From: Elmis aenea
Lineage: Eukaryota; Arthropoda; Insecta; Coleoptera; Elmidae
Length of the DNA stretch: 64,000 nucleotides
Direction: 5' to 3'
Assembly (NCBI GenBank): GCA_947652605.1
Contig: CANTFG010000085.1
Location: 156,001-220,000, forward strand
This document shows, piece after piece, positions 1-10,640 of this stretch (positions are counted from its first letter, which is position 1; each line of letters starts with the position of its first letter). A program made the translations under genes and the position numbers. The notes beneath the pieces are model-generated. The model ran no database searches, was not told the DNA's origin, and worked only from the letters and a program-made list of their open reading frames with translations.

Positions 1-675
1 TTTTTCGACAAAAAAATCGATTTTCTTAAAACTACAGCAAATGGCTTCAAACTTCTTATACACGTTAGTTATGAGCGAATTAAGGATTATTAGCCCCTAA
101 ATACGATTTTTAATTTTTCGTGAAAAATGGGAAAAGTACAAAGGCTAGTCTTTGCACTTTTTTCGACAAAAAAATCGATTTTCTTAAAACTATAGCAAAT
201 GGCTTCAAACTTCTTAAACACGTTAGTTACGAGCAAGTTAAGGATTATTAGCCCCTAAATACGATTTTTAATTTTTCGCGAAAAATGGGAAAAGTACAAA
301 GGCTATAGTCTTTGCACTTTTTTCGACAAAAAAATCGATTTTCTTAAAACTACAGCAAATGGCTTCAAACTTCTTATACACGTTAGTTACGAGCAAGTTA
401 AGGATTATTAGCCCCTAAATACGATTTTTAATTTTTCGTGAAAAATGGGAAAAGTACAAAGGCTTATAGTCTTTGCACTTTTTTCGACAAAAAAATCGAT
501 TTTCTTAAAACTACAGCAAATGGCTTCAAACTTCTTAAACACGTTAGTTATGAGCAATTTAAGGATTATTAGCCCCTAAATACGATTTTTAATTTTTCGC
601 GAAAAATGGGAAAAGTACAAAGGCTATAGTCTTTGCACTTTTTTCGAAAAAAAAAATCGATTTTCTTAAAACTAC
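1..675. repeat. 160-bp AT-rich satellite, segment 1 (about 4 monomers)
   Basis: The TTTTTTCGACAAAAAAATCG motif recurs at steps of 158, 160 and 161 bp. Monomers differ by a few substitutions and by small length changes in the GGCTATAGTC stretch. The last monomer has an altered TTTTTTCGAAAAAA stretch near 648 and is cut after CTTAAAACTAC, where block A starts. No gene-like reading frame is present. The satellite family is not recognised. Confidence 0.95.
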
Positions 676-793
676 CCTCGGACCCTCTGACCCTCTGACC
701 CTCGGACCCTCGGACCCTCGGACCCCCGGACCCCCGGACTCTCGGACTCTCGGACTCTCGGACTCTCGGACTCTCGGACTCTTGGACCCTCGG
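676..793. repeat. 8-bp C-rich minisatellite, about 15 copies (block A)
   Basis: Tandem units of GGACCCTC with variants TGACCCTC, GGACCCCC and GGACTCTC. CCC runs recur every 8 bp, so the minus strand carries GGG runs with 5-nt loops, a G-quadruplex-type pattern. The reverse-strand Arg/Gly/Ser-rich open frames here are by-products of the repeat. Confidence 0.9.
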
Positions 794-2214
794 TACAGGC
801 TCATTCTGCATTTTTAACGTTATTGCAACGGAGATTCTTGTGTCTGCACTCGACCGTCATTGCAACGGAGAATGTGTTAGTATTTTTGCCCTACCGGCGA
901 ATCGTCGTGATCGGCCCGAGGGATACGCGATCGTTGGATCCGACTGCGAACCGCAAAAACATTTATTCGGATGATGAAGCCCGAGCGACTTCCGTACTTT
1001 TACCGTCATTGCAACAAAGATTCATGTGCTTGCACTCGACCGTCATTGCAACGGAGAATGTGTCTAATTTTGCCCGTCATAGCAACGGAGAATGTGGCTG
1101 TAGATTTGACCGTCAATGCAACGGAGAATGGGCCTGCACGTTTACCGGTATTGCAACGGAGATTCTTGTGTCTGCACTCGACCGTCATTGCAACGGAGAA
1201 TGTGTTAGTATTTTTGCCCTACCGGCGAATCGTCGTGATCGGCCCGAGGGATACGCGATCGTTGGATCCGACTGCGAACCGCAAAAACATTTATTCGGAT
1301 GATGAAGCCCGAGCGACTTCCGTACTTTTACCGTCATTGCAACAAAGATTCATGTGCTTGCACTCGACCGTCATTGCAACGGAGAATGTGTCTAATTTTG
1401 CCCGTCATAGCAACGGAGAATGTGGCTGTAGATTTGACCGTCAATGCAACGGAGAATGGGCCTGCACGTTTACCGGTATTGCAACGGAGATTCTTGTGTC
1501 TGCACTCGACCGTCATTGCAACGGAGAATGTGTTAGTATTTTTGCCCTACCGGCGAATCGTCGTGATCGGCCCGAGGGATACGCGATCGTTGGATCCGAC
1601 TGCGAACCGCAAAAACATTTATTCGGATGATGAAGCCCGAGCGACTTCCGTACTTTTACCGTCATTGCAACAAAGATTCATGTGCTTGCACTCGACCGTC
1701 ATTGCAACGGAGAATGTGTCTAATTTTGCCCGTCATAGCAACGGAGAATGTGGCTGTAGATTTGACCGTCAATGCAACGGAGAATGGGCCTGCACGTTTA
1801 CCGGTATTGCAACGGAGATTCTTGTGTCTGCACTCGACCGTCATTGCAACGGAGAATGTGTTAGTATTTTTGCCCTACCGGCGAATCGTCGTGATCGGCC
1901 CGAGGGATACGCGATCGTTGGATCCGACTGCGAACCGCAAAAACATTTATTCGGATGATGAAGCCCGAGCGACTTCCGTACTTTTACCGTCATTGCAACG
2001 GAGATTCATGTGCTTGCACTCGACCGTCATTGCAACGGAGAATGTGTTAGTGGTATTCATGTGTCCGCACCTACCGGCAATTCGTCGTGATCGGCCCAAG
2101 GGATACGCGATCGTTGGATCCGACTGCAAACCGCAAAAACATTTATTCGGATGATGACGCCCGAGCGACCTCGGTATTTTAAAGGAACTTTTTCGGACGG
2201 CCGTGGTTGATTAC
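794..2214. repeat. 328-bp unit array with 36-bp subrepeats (block A)
   Basis: Units start at 821, 1149, 1477 and 1805, exactly 328 bp apart and almost identical. Each holds five or six 34-37 bp subrepeats built on ATTGCAACGGAGAATGTG, plus a core of about 100 bp (GATCGGCCCGAGGGATACGC through TTATTCGGATGATG). The last unit passes into a 198-bp module (core at about 2085) and then into about 60 bp of the 322-bp module type before the 12-bp array. Open frames up to 219 codons repeat with the 328-bp period. They occur in several frames on both strands and carry no recognisable domain, so no CDS is called. Confidence 0.85.
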
Positions 2215-2775
2215 CTTCATCTCCTTCATCTCCTCCTTCATCTCCTCCATCATCTCCTCCTTCATCTCCTCCTTCATCTCCTCCTTCATCTGCTCCTTCA
2301 TCTGCTCCTTCATCTGCTCCTTCATATCCTCCTTCATCTACTTCATCTCCTCCTTCATCTCCTCCTTCATCTCCTCCTTCATCTCCTCCTTCATCTCCTC
2401 CTTCATCTCCTCCTTCATCTCCTGCTTTATCTCCTGCTTTATCTCCTGCTTCATCTCCTGCTTTATCTCCTGCTTTATCTCCTCCTTTATCTCCTCCTTC
2501 ATCTCCTCTTTCATCTCCTCCTTCATCTCCTCCTTCATCTCCTCCTTCATCTCCTTCTTCATCTCCTCCTTCATCTCCTCCTTCATCTCCTCCTTCATGT
2601 CCTCCTTTATCTCCTCCTTCATCTTCTCCTTCATCTCCTTCTTCATCTACTCCTTCATCTCCTCCTTCATCTCCTCCTTCATCTCCTCCTTCATCTCCTT
2701 CATCTCCTCCTTCGTCTTTTCCTTCTTCTTCTCCTTCATCTCCTCCTTCATCTCGACCTTCTTCTTCATCTCCTT
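2215..2775. repeat. 12-bp CTCCTTCATCTC minisatellite (block A, 561 bp)
   Basis: Near-perfect tandem copies of a 12-mer that is 11/12 pyrimidine. Variants include CTGCTTTATCTC and CTTCTTCATCTC. The length is a multiple of 3, so several frames stay open on both strands. The right end, with CGTCTTTTCCTTCTTCTTC and CTCGACCTTC, is shared by all five blocks and serves as a boundary marker. Confidence 0.95.
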
Positions 2776-5130
2776 CTACAGCAAATGGCTTCAAACTTCG
2801 TATACACATTAGTTATGAGCGATTTAAGGATTATTAGCCCCTAAATACGATTTTTAATTTTTCGTGAAAAATGGGAAAAGTGCAAGGGCTATATAGTCTT
2901 TGCACTTTTTTCGACCAAAAAAATCGATTTTCTTAAAACTATAGCAAATGGCTTCAAACTTCTTAAACACGTTAGTTACGAGCAAGTTAAGGATTATTAG
3001 CCCCTAAATACGATTTTTAATTTTTCGCGAAAAATGGGAAAAGTACAAAGGCTATATATAGTCTGCACTTTTTTCGACAAAAAAATCGATTTTCTTAAAA
3101 CTATAGCAAATGGCTTCAAACTTCTTAAACACGTTAGTTACGAGCAAGTTAAGGATTATTAGCCCCTAAATACGAATTTTAATTTTTCGCGAAAAATGGG
3201 AAAAGTACAAAGGCTATAGTCTTTGCACTTTTTTCGACAAAAAAATCGATTTTCTTAAAACTATAGCAAATGGCTTCAAACTTCTTATACACGTTAGTTA
3301 CGAGCAAGTTAAGGATTATTAGCCCCTAAATACGATTTTTAATTTTTCGCGAAAAATGGGAAAAGTACAAAGGCTATAGTCTTTGCACTTTTTTCGACAA
3401 AAAAATCGATTTTCTTAAAACTACAGCAAATGGCTTCAAACTTCTTATACACGTTAGTTACGAGCAAGTTAAGGATTATTAGCCCCTAAATACGATTTTT
3501 AATTTTTCGTGAAAAATGGGAAAAGTACAAAGGCTATAGTCTTTGCACTTTTTTCGACAAAAAAATCGATTTTCTTAAAACTACAGCAAATGGCTTCAAA
3601 CTTCTTATACACGTTAGTTATGAGCGAATTAAGGATTATTAGCCCCTAAATACGATTTTTAATTTTTCGTGAAAAATGGGAAAAGTACAAAGGCTATAGT
3701 CTTTGCACTTTTTTCGACAAAAAAATCGATTTTTTTAAAACTATAGCAAATGGCTTCAAACTTCTTAAACACGTTAGTTACGAGCAAGTTAAGGATTATT
3801 AGCCCCTAAATACGATTTTTAATTTTTCGCGAAAAATGGGAAAAGTACAAAGGCTATAGTCTTTGCACTTTTTTCGACAAAAAAATCGATTTTCTTAAAA
3901 CTACAGCAAATGGCTTCAAACTTCTTATACAAGTTAGTTATGAGCGAATTAAGGATTATTAGCCCCTAAATACGATTTTTAATTTTTCGCGAAAAATGGG
4001 AAAAGTACAAAGGCTATAGTCTTTGCACTTTTTTCGACAAAAAAATCGATTTTCTTAAAACTACAGCAAATGGCTTCAAACTTCTTATACACGTTAGTTA
4101 CGAGCAAGTTAAGGATTATTAGCCCCTAAATACGATTTTTAATTTTTCGCGAAAAATGGGAAAAGTACAAAGGCTATAGTCTGCACTTTTTTCGACAAAA
4201 AAATCGATTTTCTTAAAACTACAGCAAATGGCTTCAAACTTCTTATACACGTTAGTTATGAGCGAATTAAGGATTATTAGCCCCTAAATACGATTTTTAA
4301 TTTTTCGTGAAAAATGGGAAAAGTACAAAGGCTATAGTCTGCACTTTTTTCGACAAAAAAATCGATTTTCTTAAAACTATAGCAAATGGCTTCAAACTTC
4401 TTAAACACGTTAGTTACGAGCAAGTTAAGGATTATTATTCCCTAAATACGATTTTTAATTTTTCGCGAAAAATGGGAAAAGTACAAAGGCTATAGTCTTT
4501 GCACTTTTTTCGACAAAAAAATCGATTTTCTTAAAACTACAGCAAATGGCTTCAAACTTCTTATACACGTTAGTTACGAGCAAGTTAAGGATTATTAGCC
4601 CCTAAATACGATTTTTAATTTTTCGCGAAAAATGGGAAAAGTACAAAGGCTATAGTCTGCACTTTTTTCGACAAAAAAATCGATTTTCTTAAAACTACAG
4701 CAAATGGCTTCAAACTTCTTATACACGTTAGTTATGAGCGAATTAAGGATTATTAGCCCCTAAATACGATTTTTAATTTTTCGCGAAAAATGGGAAAAGT
4801 ACAAAGGCTATAGTCTTTGCACTTTTTTCGACAAAAAAATCGATTTTCTTAAAACTACAGCAAATGGCTTCAAACTTCTTAAACACGTTAGTTATGAGCA
4901 ATTTAAGGATTATTAGCCCCTAAATACGATTTTTAATTTTTCGCGAAAAATGGGAGAAGTACAAAGGCTATAGTCTTTGCACTTTTTTCGACAAAAAAAT
5001 CGATTTTCTTAAAACTACAGCAAATGGCTTCAAACTTCTTATACAAGTTAGTTATGAGCGAATTAAGGATTATTAGCCCCTAAATACGATTTTTAATTTT
5101 TCGCGAAAAATGGGAAAAGTACAAAGGCTA

Positions 5131-6782
5131 TTAGCCCCTAAATACGATTTTTAATTTTTCGCGAAAAATGGGAAAAGTACAAAGGCTATAGTCTTTGCAC
5201 TTTTTTCGACAAAAAAATCGATTTTCTTAAAACTACAGCAAATGGCTTCAAACTTCTTATACACGTTAGTTACGAGCAAGTTAAGGATTATTAGCCCCTA
5301 AATACGATTTTTAATTTTTCGTGAAAAATGGGAAAAGTACAAAGGCTATAGTCTGCACTTTTTTCGACAAAAAAATCGATTTTCTTAAAACTATAGCAAA
5401 TGGCTTCAAACTTCTTAAACACGTTAGTTACGAGCAAGTTAAGGATTATTAGCCCCTAAATACGATTTTTAATTTTTCGCGAAAAATGGGAAAAGTACAA
5501 AGGCTATAGTCTTTGCACTTTTTTCGACAAAAAAATCGATTTTCTTAAAACTACAGCAAATGGCTTTAAACTTCTTATACACGTTAGTTACGAGCAAGTT
5601 AAGGATTATTAGCGCCTAAATACGATTTTTAATTTTTCGTGAAAAATGGGAAAAGTACAAAGGCTATATAGTCTTTGCACTTTTTTCGACAAAAAAATCG
5701 ATTTTCTTAAAACTACAGCAAATGGCTTCAAACTTCTTATACACGTTAGTTATGAGCGAATTAAGGATTATTAGCCCCTAAATACGATTTTTAATTTTTC
5801 GTGAAAAATGGGAAAAGTACAAAGGCTAGTCTTTGCACTTTTTTCGACAAAAAAATCGATTTTCTTAAAACTATAGCAAATGGCTTCAAACTTCTTAAAC
5901 ACGTTAGTTACGAGCAAGTTAAGGATTATTAGCCCCTAAATACGATTTTTAATTTTTCGCGAAAAATGGGAAAAGTACAAAGGCTATAGTCTTTGCACTT
6001 TTTTCGACAAAAAAATCGATTTTCTTAAAACTACAGCAAATGGCTTCAAACTTCTTATACACGTTAGTTATGAGCGAATTAAGGATTATTAGCCCCTAAA
6101 TACGATTTTTAATTTTTCGCGAAAAATGGGAAAAGTACAAAGGCTATAGTCTTTGCACTTTTTTCGACAAAAAAATCGATTTTCTTAAAACTACAGCAAA
6201 TGGCTTCAAACTTCTTATACACGTTAGTTACGAGCAAGTTAAGGATTATTAGCCCCTAAATACGATTTTTAATTTTTCGCGAAAAATGGGAAAAGTACAA
6301 AGGCTATAGTCTGCACTTTTCGACAAAAAAATCGATTTTCTTAAAACTACAGCAAATGGCTTCAAACTTCTTATACACGTTAGTTATGAGCGAATTAAGG
6401 ATTATTAGCCCCTAAATACGATTTTTAATTTTTCGTGAAAAATGGGAAAAGTACAAAGGCTATAGTCTTTGCACTTTTTTCGACAAAAAAATCGATTTTT
6501 TTAAAACTATAGCAAATGGCTTCAAACTTCTTAAACACGTTAGTTACGAGCAAGTTAAGGATTATTAGCCCCTAAATACGATTTTTAATTTTTTGCGAAA
6601 AATGGGAAAAGTACAAAGGCTATAGTCTTTGCACTTTTTTCGACAAAAAAATCGATTTTCTTAAAACTACAGCAAATGGCTTCAAACTTCTTATACAAGT
6701 TAGTTATGAGCGAATTAAGGATTATTAGCCCCTAAATACGATTTTTAATTTTTCGCGAAAAATGGGAAAAGTACAAAGGCTA
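5131..6782. repeat. 1,652-bp higher-order repeat, copy 1
   Basis: The unit has ten monomers plus a part-monomer. It begins at an abnormal junction where GGCTA runs straight into TTAGCCCCTAAATACG. Private variants (GGCTTTAAAC, TTAGCGCC, TGCACTTTTCGAC with two T missing, TTTTTTGCGAAA) recur exactly 1,652 bp later in copy 2. Confidence 0.85.
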
Positions 6783-8434
6783 TTAGCCCCTAAATACGAT
6801 TTTTAATTTTTCGCGAAAAATGGGAAAAGTACAAAGGCTATAGTCTTTGCACTTTTTTCGACAAAAAAATCGATTTTCTTAAAACTACAGCAAATGGCTT
6901 CAAACTTCTTATACACGTTAGTTACGAGCAAGTTAAGGATTATTAGCCCCTAAATACGATTTTTAATTTTTCGTGAAAAATGGGAAAAGTACAAAGGCTA
7001 TAGTCTGCACTTTTTTCGACAAAAAAATCGATTTTCTTAAAACTATAGCAAATGGCTTCAAACTTCTTAAACACGTTAGTTACGAGCAAGTTAAGGATTA
7101 TTAGCCCCTAAATACGATTTTTAATTTTTCGCGAAAAATGGGAAAAGTACAAAGGCTATAGTCTTTGCACTTTTTTCGACAAAAAAATCGATTTTCTTAA
7201 AACTACAGCAAATGGCTTTAAACTTCTTATACACGTTAGTTACGAGCAAGTTAAGGATTATTAGCGCCTAAATACGATTTTTAATTTTTCGTGAAAAATG
7301 GGAAAAGTACAAAGGCTATATAGTCTTTGCACTTTTTTCGACAAAAAAATCGATTTTCTTAAAACTACAGCAAATGGCTTCAAACTTCTTATACACGTTA
7401 GTTATGAGCGAATTAAGGATTATTAGCCCCTAAATACGATTTTTAATTTTTCGTGAAAAATGGGAAAAGTACAAAGGCTAGTCTTTGCACTTTTTTCGAC
7501 AAAAAAATCGATTTTCTTAAAACTATAGCAAATGGCTTCAAACTTCTTAAACACGTTAGTTACGAGCAAGTTAAGGATTATTAGCCCCTAAATACGATTT
7601 TTAATTTTTCGCGAAAAATGGGAAAAGTACAAAGGCTATAGTCTTTGCACTTTTTTCGACAAAAAAATCGATTTTCTTAAAACTACAGCAAATGGCTTCA
7701 AACTTCTTATACACGTTAGTTATGAGCGAATTAAGGATTATTAGCCCCTAAATACGATTTTTAATTTTTCGCGAAAAATGGGAAAAGTACAAAGGCTATA
7801 GTCTTTGCACTTTTTTCGACAAAAAAATCGATTTTCTTAAAACTACAGCAAATGGCTTCAAACTTCTTATACACGTTAGTTACGAGCAAGTTAAGGATTA
7901 TTAGCCCCTAAATACGATTTTTAATTTTTCGCGAAAAATGGGAAAAGTACAAAGGCTATAGTCTGCACTTTTCGACAAAAAAATCGATTTTCTTAAAACT
8001 ACAGCAAATGGCTTCAAACTTCTTATACACGTTAGTTATGAGCGAATTAAGGATTATTAGCCCCTAAATACGATTTTTAATTTTTCGTGAAAAATGGGAA
8101 AAGTACAAAGGCTATAGTCTTTGCACTTTTTTCGACAAAAAAATCGATTTTTTTAAAACTATAGCAAATGGCTTCAAACTTCTTAAACACGTTAGTTACG
8201 AGCAAGTTAAGGATTATTAGCCCCTAAATACGATTTTTAATTTTTTGCGAAAAATGGGAAAAGTACAAAGGCTATAGTCTTTGCACTTTTTTCGACAAAA
8301 AAATCGATTTTCTTAAAACTACAGCAAATGGCTTCAAACTTCTTATACAAGTTAGTTATGAGCGAATTAAGGATTATTAGCCCCTAAATACGATTTTTAA
8401 TTTTTCGCGAAAAATGGGAAAAGTACAAAGGCTA
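6783..8434. repeat. 1,652-bp higher-order repeat, copy 2
   Basis: It repeats copy 1 monomer by monomer. Diagnostic sites at 6311 and 7963 (short T run) and the junctions at 5131 and 6783 give the same offset. The copy ends near 8434, where the following sequence returns to the ordinary GGCTATAGTC form. Confidence 0.85.
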
Positions 8435-9604
8435 TAGTCTGCACTTTTTTCGACAAAAAAATCGATTTTCTTAAAACTACAGCAAATGGCTTCAAACTTC
8501 TTATACACGTTAGTTATGAGCGAATTAAGGATTATTAGCCCCTAAATACGATTTTTAATTTTTCGTGAAAAATGGGAAAAGTACAAAGGCTATATATAGT
8601 CTTTGCACTTTTTTCGACAAAAAAATCGATTTTTTTAAAACTATAGCAAATGGCTTCAAACTTCTTAAACACGTTAGTTACGAGCAAGTTAAGGATTATT
8701 AGCCCCTAAATACGATTTTTAATTTTTCGCGAAAAATGGGAAAAGTACAAAGGCTATAGTCTTTGCACTTTTTTCGACAAAAAAATCGATTTTCTTAAAA
8801 CTACAGCAAATGGCTTCAAACTTCTTATACACGTTAGTTACGAGCAAGTTAAGGATTATTAGCCCCTAAATACGATTTTTAATTTTTCGTGAAAAATGGG
8901 AAAAGTACAAAGGCTATAGTCTGCACTTTTTTCGACAAAAAAATCGATTTTCTTAAAACTACAGCAAATGGCTTCAAACTTCTTATACACGTTAGTTATG
9001 AGCGAATTAAGGATTATTAGCCCCTAAATACGATTTTTAATTTTTCGCGAAAAATGGGAAAAGTACAAAGGCTATTATAGTCTTTGCACTTTTTTCGACA
9101 AAAAAATCGATTTTCTTAAAACTATAGCAAATGGCTTCAAACTTCTTAAACACGTTAGTTACGAGCAAGTTAAGGATTATTAGCCCCTAAATACGATTTT
9201 TAATTTTTCGCGAAAAATGGGAAAAGTACAAAGGCATAGTCTTTGCACTTTTTTCGACAAAAAAATCGATTTTCTTAAAACTACAGCAAATGGCTTCAAA
9301 CTTCTTAAACACGTTAGTTATGAGCAATTTAAAGATTATTAGCCCCTAAATACGATTTTTAATTTTTCGTGAAAAATGGGAAAAGTACAAAGGCTATAGT
9401 CTTTGCACTTTTTTCGACAAAAAAATCGATTTTCTTAAAACTACAGCAAATGGCTTCAAACTTCTTAAACACGTTAGTTATGAGCAATTTAAGGATTATT
9501 AGCCCCTAAATACGATTTTTAATTTTTCGCGAAAAATGGGAAAAGTACAAAGGCTATAGTCTTTGCACTTTTTTCGACAAAAAAATCGATTTTCTTAAAA
9601 CTAC

Positions 9605-9738
9605 CCTCGGACCCTCTGACCCTCGGACCCTCGGACCCTCGGACCCTCGGACCCTCGGACCCTCGGACCCGCGGACCCCCGGACCCCCGGACTCTCGGAC
9701 TCTCGGACTCTCGGACTCTCGGACTCTTGGACCCTCGG
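9605..9738. repeat. 8-bp C-rich minisatellite, about 17 copies (block B)
   Basis: The same GGACCCTC-type units as block A. It is 134 bp long, exactly 16 bp (two units) longer than in A, so the array changes in whole-unit steps. Confidence 0.9.
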
Positions 9739-10640
9739 TACAGGCACATTCTGCATTTTTAACGTTATTGCAACGGAGATTCTTGTGTCTGCACTCGACC
9801 GTCATTGCAACGGAGAATGTGTTAGTATTTTTGCCCTACCGGCGAATCGTCGTGATCGGCCCGAGGGATACGCGATCGTTGGATCCGACTGCGAACCGCA
9901 AAAACATTTATTCGGATGATGAAGCCCGAGCGACTTCCGTACTTTTACCGTCATTGCAACAAAGATTCATGTGCTTGCACTCGACCGTCATTGCAACGGA
10001 GAATGTGTCTAATTTTGCCCGTCATAGCAACGGAGAATGTGGCTGTAGATTTGACCGTCAATGCAACGGAGAATGGGCCTGCACGTTTACCGGTATTGCA
10101 ACGGAGATTCTTGTGTCTGCACTCGACCGTCATTGCAACGGAGAATGTGTTAGTATTTTTGCCCTACCGGCGAATCGTCGTGATCGGCCCGAGGGATACG
10201 CGATCGTTGGATCCGACTGCGAACCGCAAAAACATTTATTCGGATGATGAAGCCCGAGCGACTTCCGTACTTTTACCGTCATTGCAACAAAGATTCATGT
10301 GCTTGCACTCGACCGTCATTGCAACGGAGAATGTGTCTAATTTTGCCCGTCATAGCAACGGAGAATGTGGCTGTAGATTTGACCGTCAATGCAACGGAGA
10401 ATGGGCCTGCACGTTTACCGGTATTGCAACGGAGATTCTTGTGTCTGCATTCGACCGCCATAGCAACGGAGAATGTGCCTGTACCTTTGACCGTCATTGC
10501 AACGGAGAATTGGTCTGCATTTTTAACGTTATTGCAACGGAGATTCTTGTGTCTGCACTCGACCGTCATTGCAACGGAGAATGTGTTAGTATTTTTGCCC
10601 GTCATTGCGACCGAGAATGTGCTTGTACCTTTGGCCGTCC
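9739..10640. repeat. 36-bp/328-bp repeat array (block B)
   Basis: Units start at 9766 and 10094 (328 bp apart) and at 10422. The next equivalent start is at 10530, only 108 bp on, which equals three 36-bp subrepeats. The array ends where CGTCC joins TGTGGTATATGAAAG. The overlapping open frames (up to 261 codons) have no recognisable domain. Confidence 0.85.

Larger units (their letters stand above)
676..2775. repeat. Composite repeat block A (short form)
   Basis: This GC-richer block interrupts a 160-bp monomer between two copies of CTAC (672-675 and 2776-2779). Its order is 8-bp minisatellite, three 328-bp units plus one 198-bp module, then a short 12-bp minisatellite. It lacks the hairpin units, linker and 322-bp modules of blocks B to D. 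It could be the ancestral short form or a deletion derivative. The sequence alone does not decide. Confidence 0.85.
2776..9604. repeat. 160-bp satellite, segment 2 (about 42 monomers)
   Basis: A continuous monomer array. The first monomer carries block-boundary markers (CTTCGTATACACATTAG, GTGCAAGGGC, TCGACCAAAA) that recur right of B and C. Monomer types follow a repeating order and include two near-identical 1,652-bp higher-order units. There is no gene. A 62-codon open frame at 4307-4495 is a chance frame caused by a monomer variant near 4436. Confidence 0.95.

Noticed and set aside
569..811. Arg/Gly/Ser-rich minus frames over the 8-bp minisatellite
   Set aside because: Simple translations of an 8-bp repeat, open in all three frames.
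1020..1220. CRISPR-like look of the ATTGCAACGGAGAATGTG repeats with variable spacers
   Set aside because: Repeats are short and imperfect, spacers are about 15-18 bp and themselves repeated in every 328-bp unit, and there are no cas genes in a eukaryotic satellite context.
823..2154. Frames of 159-261 codons with repeated VIATENVLV-type or RHCNGEC-type peptides
   Set aside because: The 36-bp subrepeat is a multiple of 3, which keeps several frames open. The frames overlap each other on both strands and have no recognisable domain.
2057..2809. Minus-strand Gly-Asp-Glu-rich and Glu-Met-Lys-rich frames over the 12-bp arrays
   Set aside because: Reverse reading of the same array. Composition is fixed by the 12-mer, with no start context or domain.
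4307..4495. 62-codon frame in the satellite
   Set aside because: Opened by a local monomer variant that removes a stop. It is absent from the other monomers and low in complexity.
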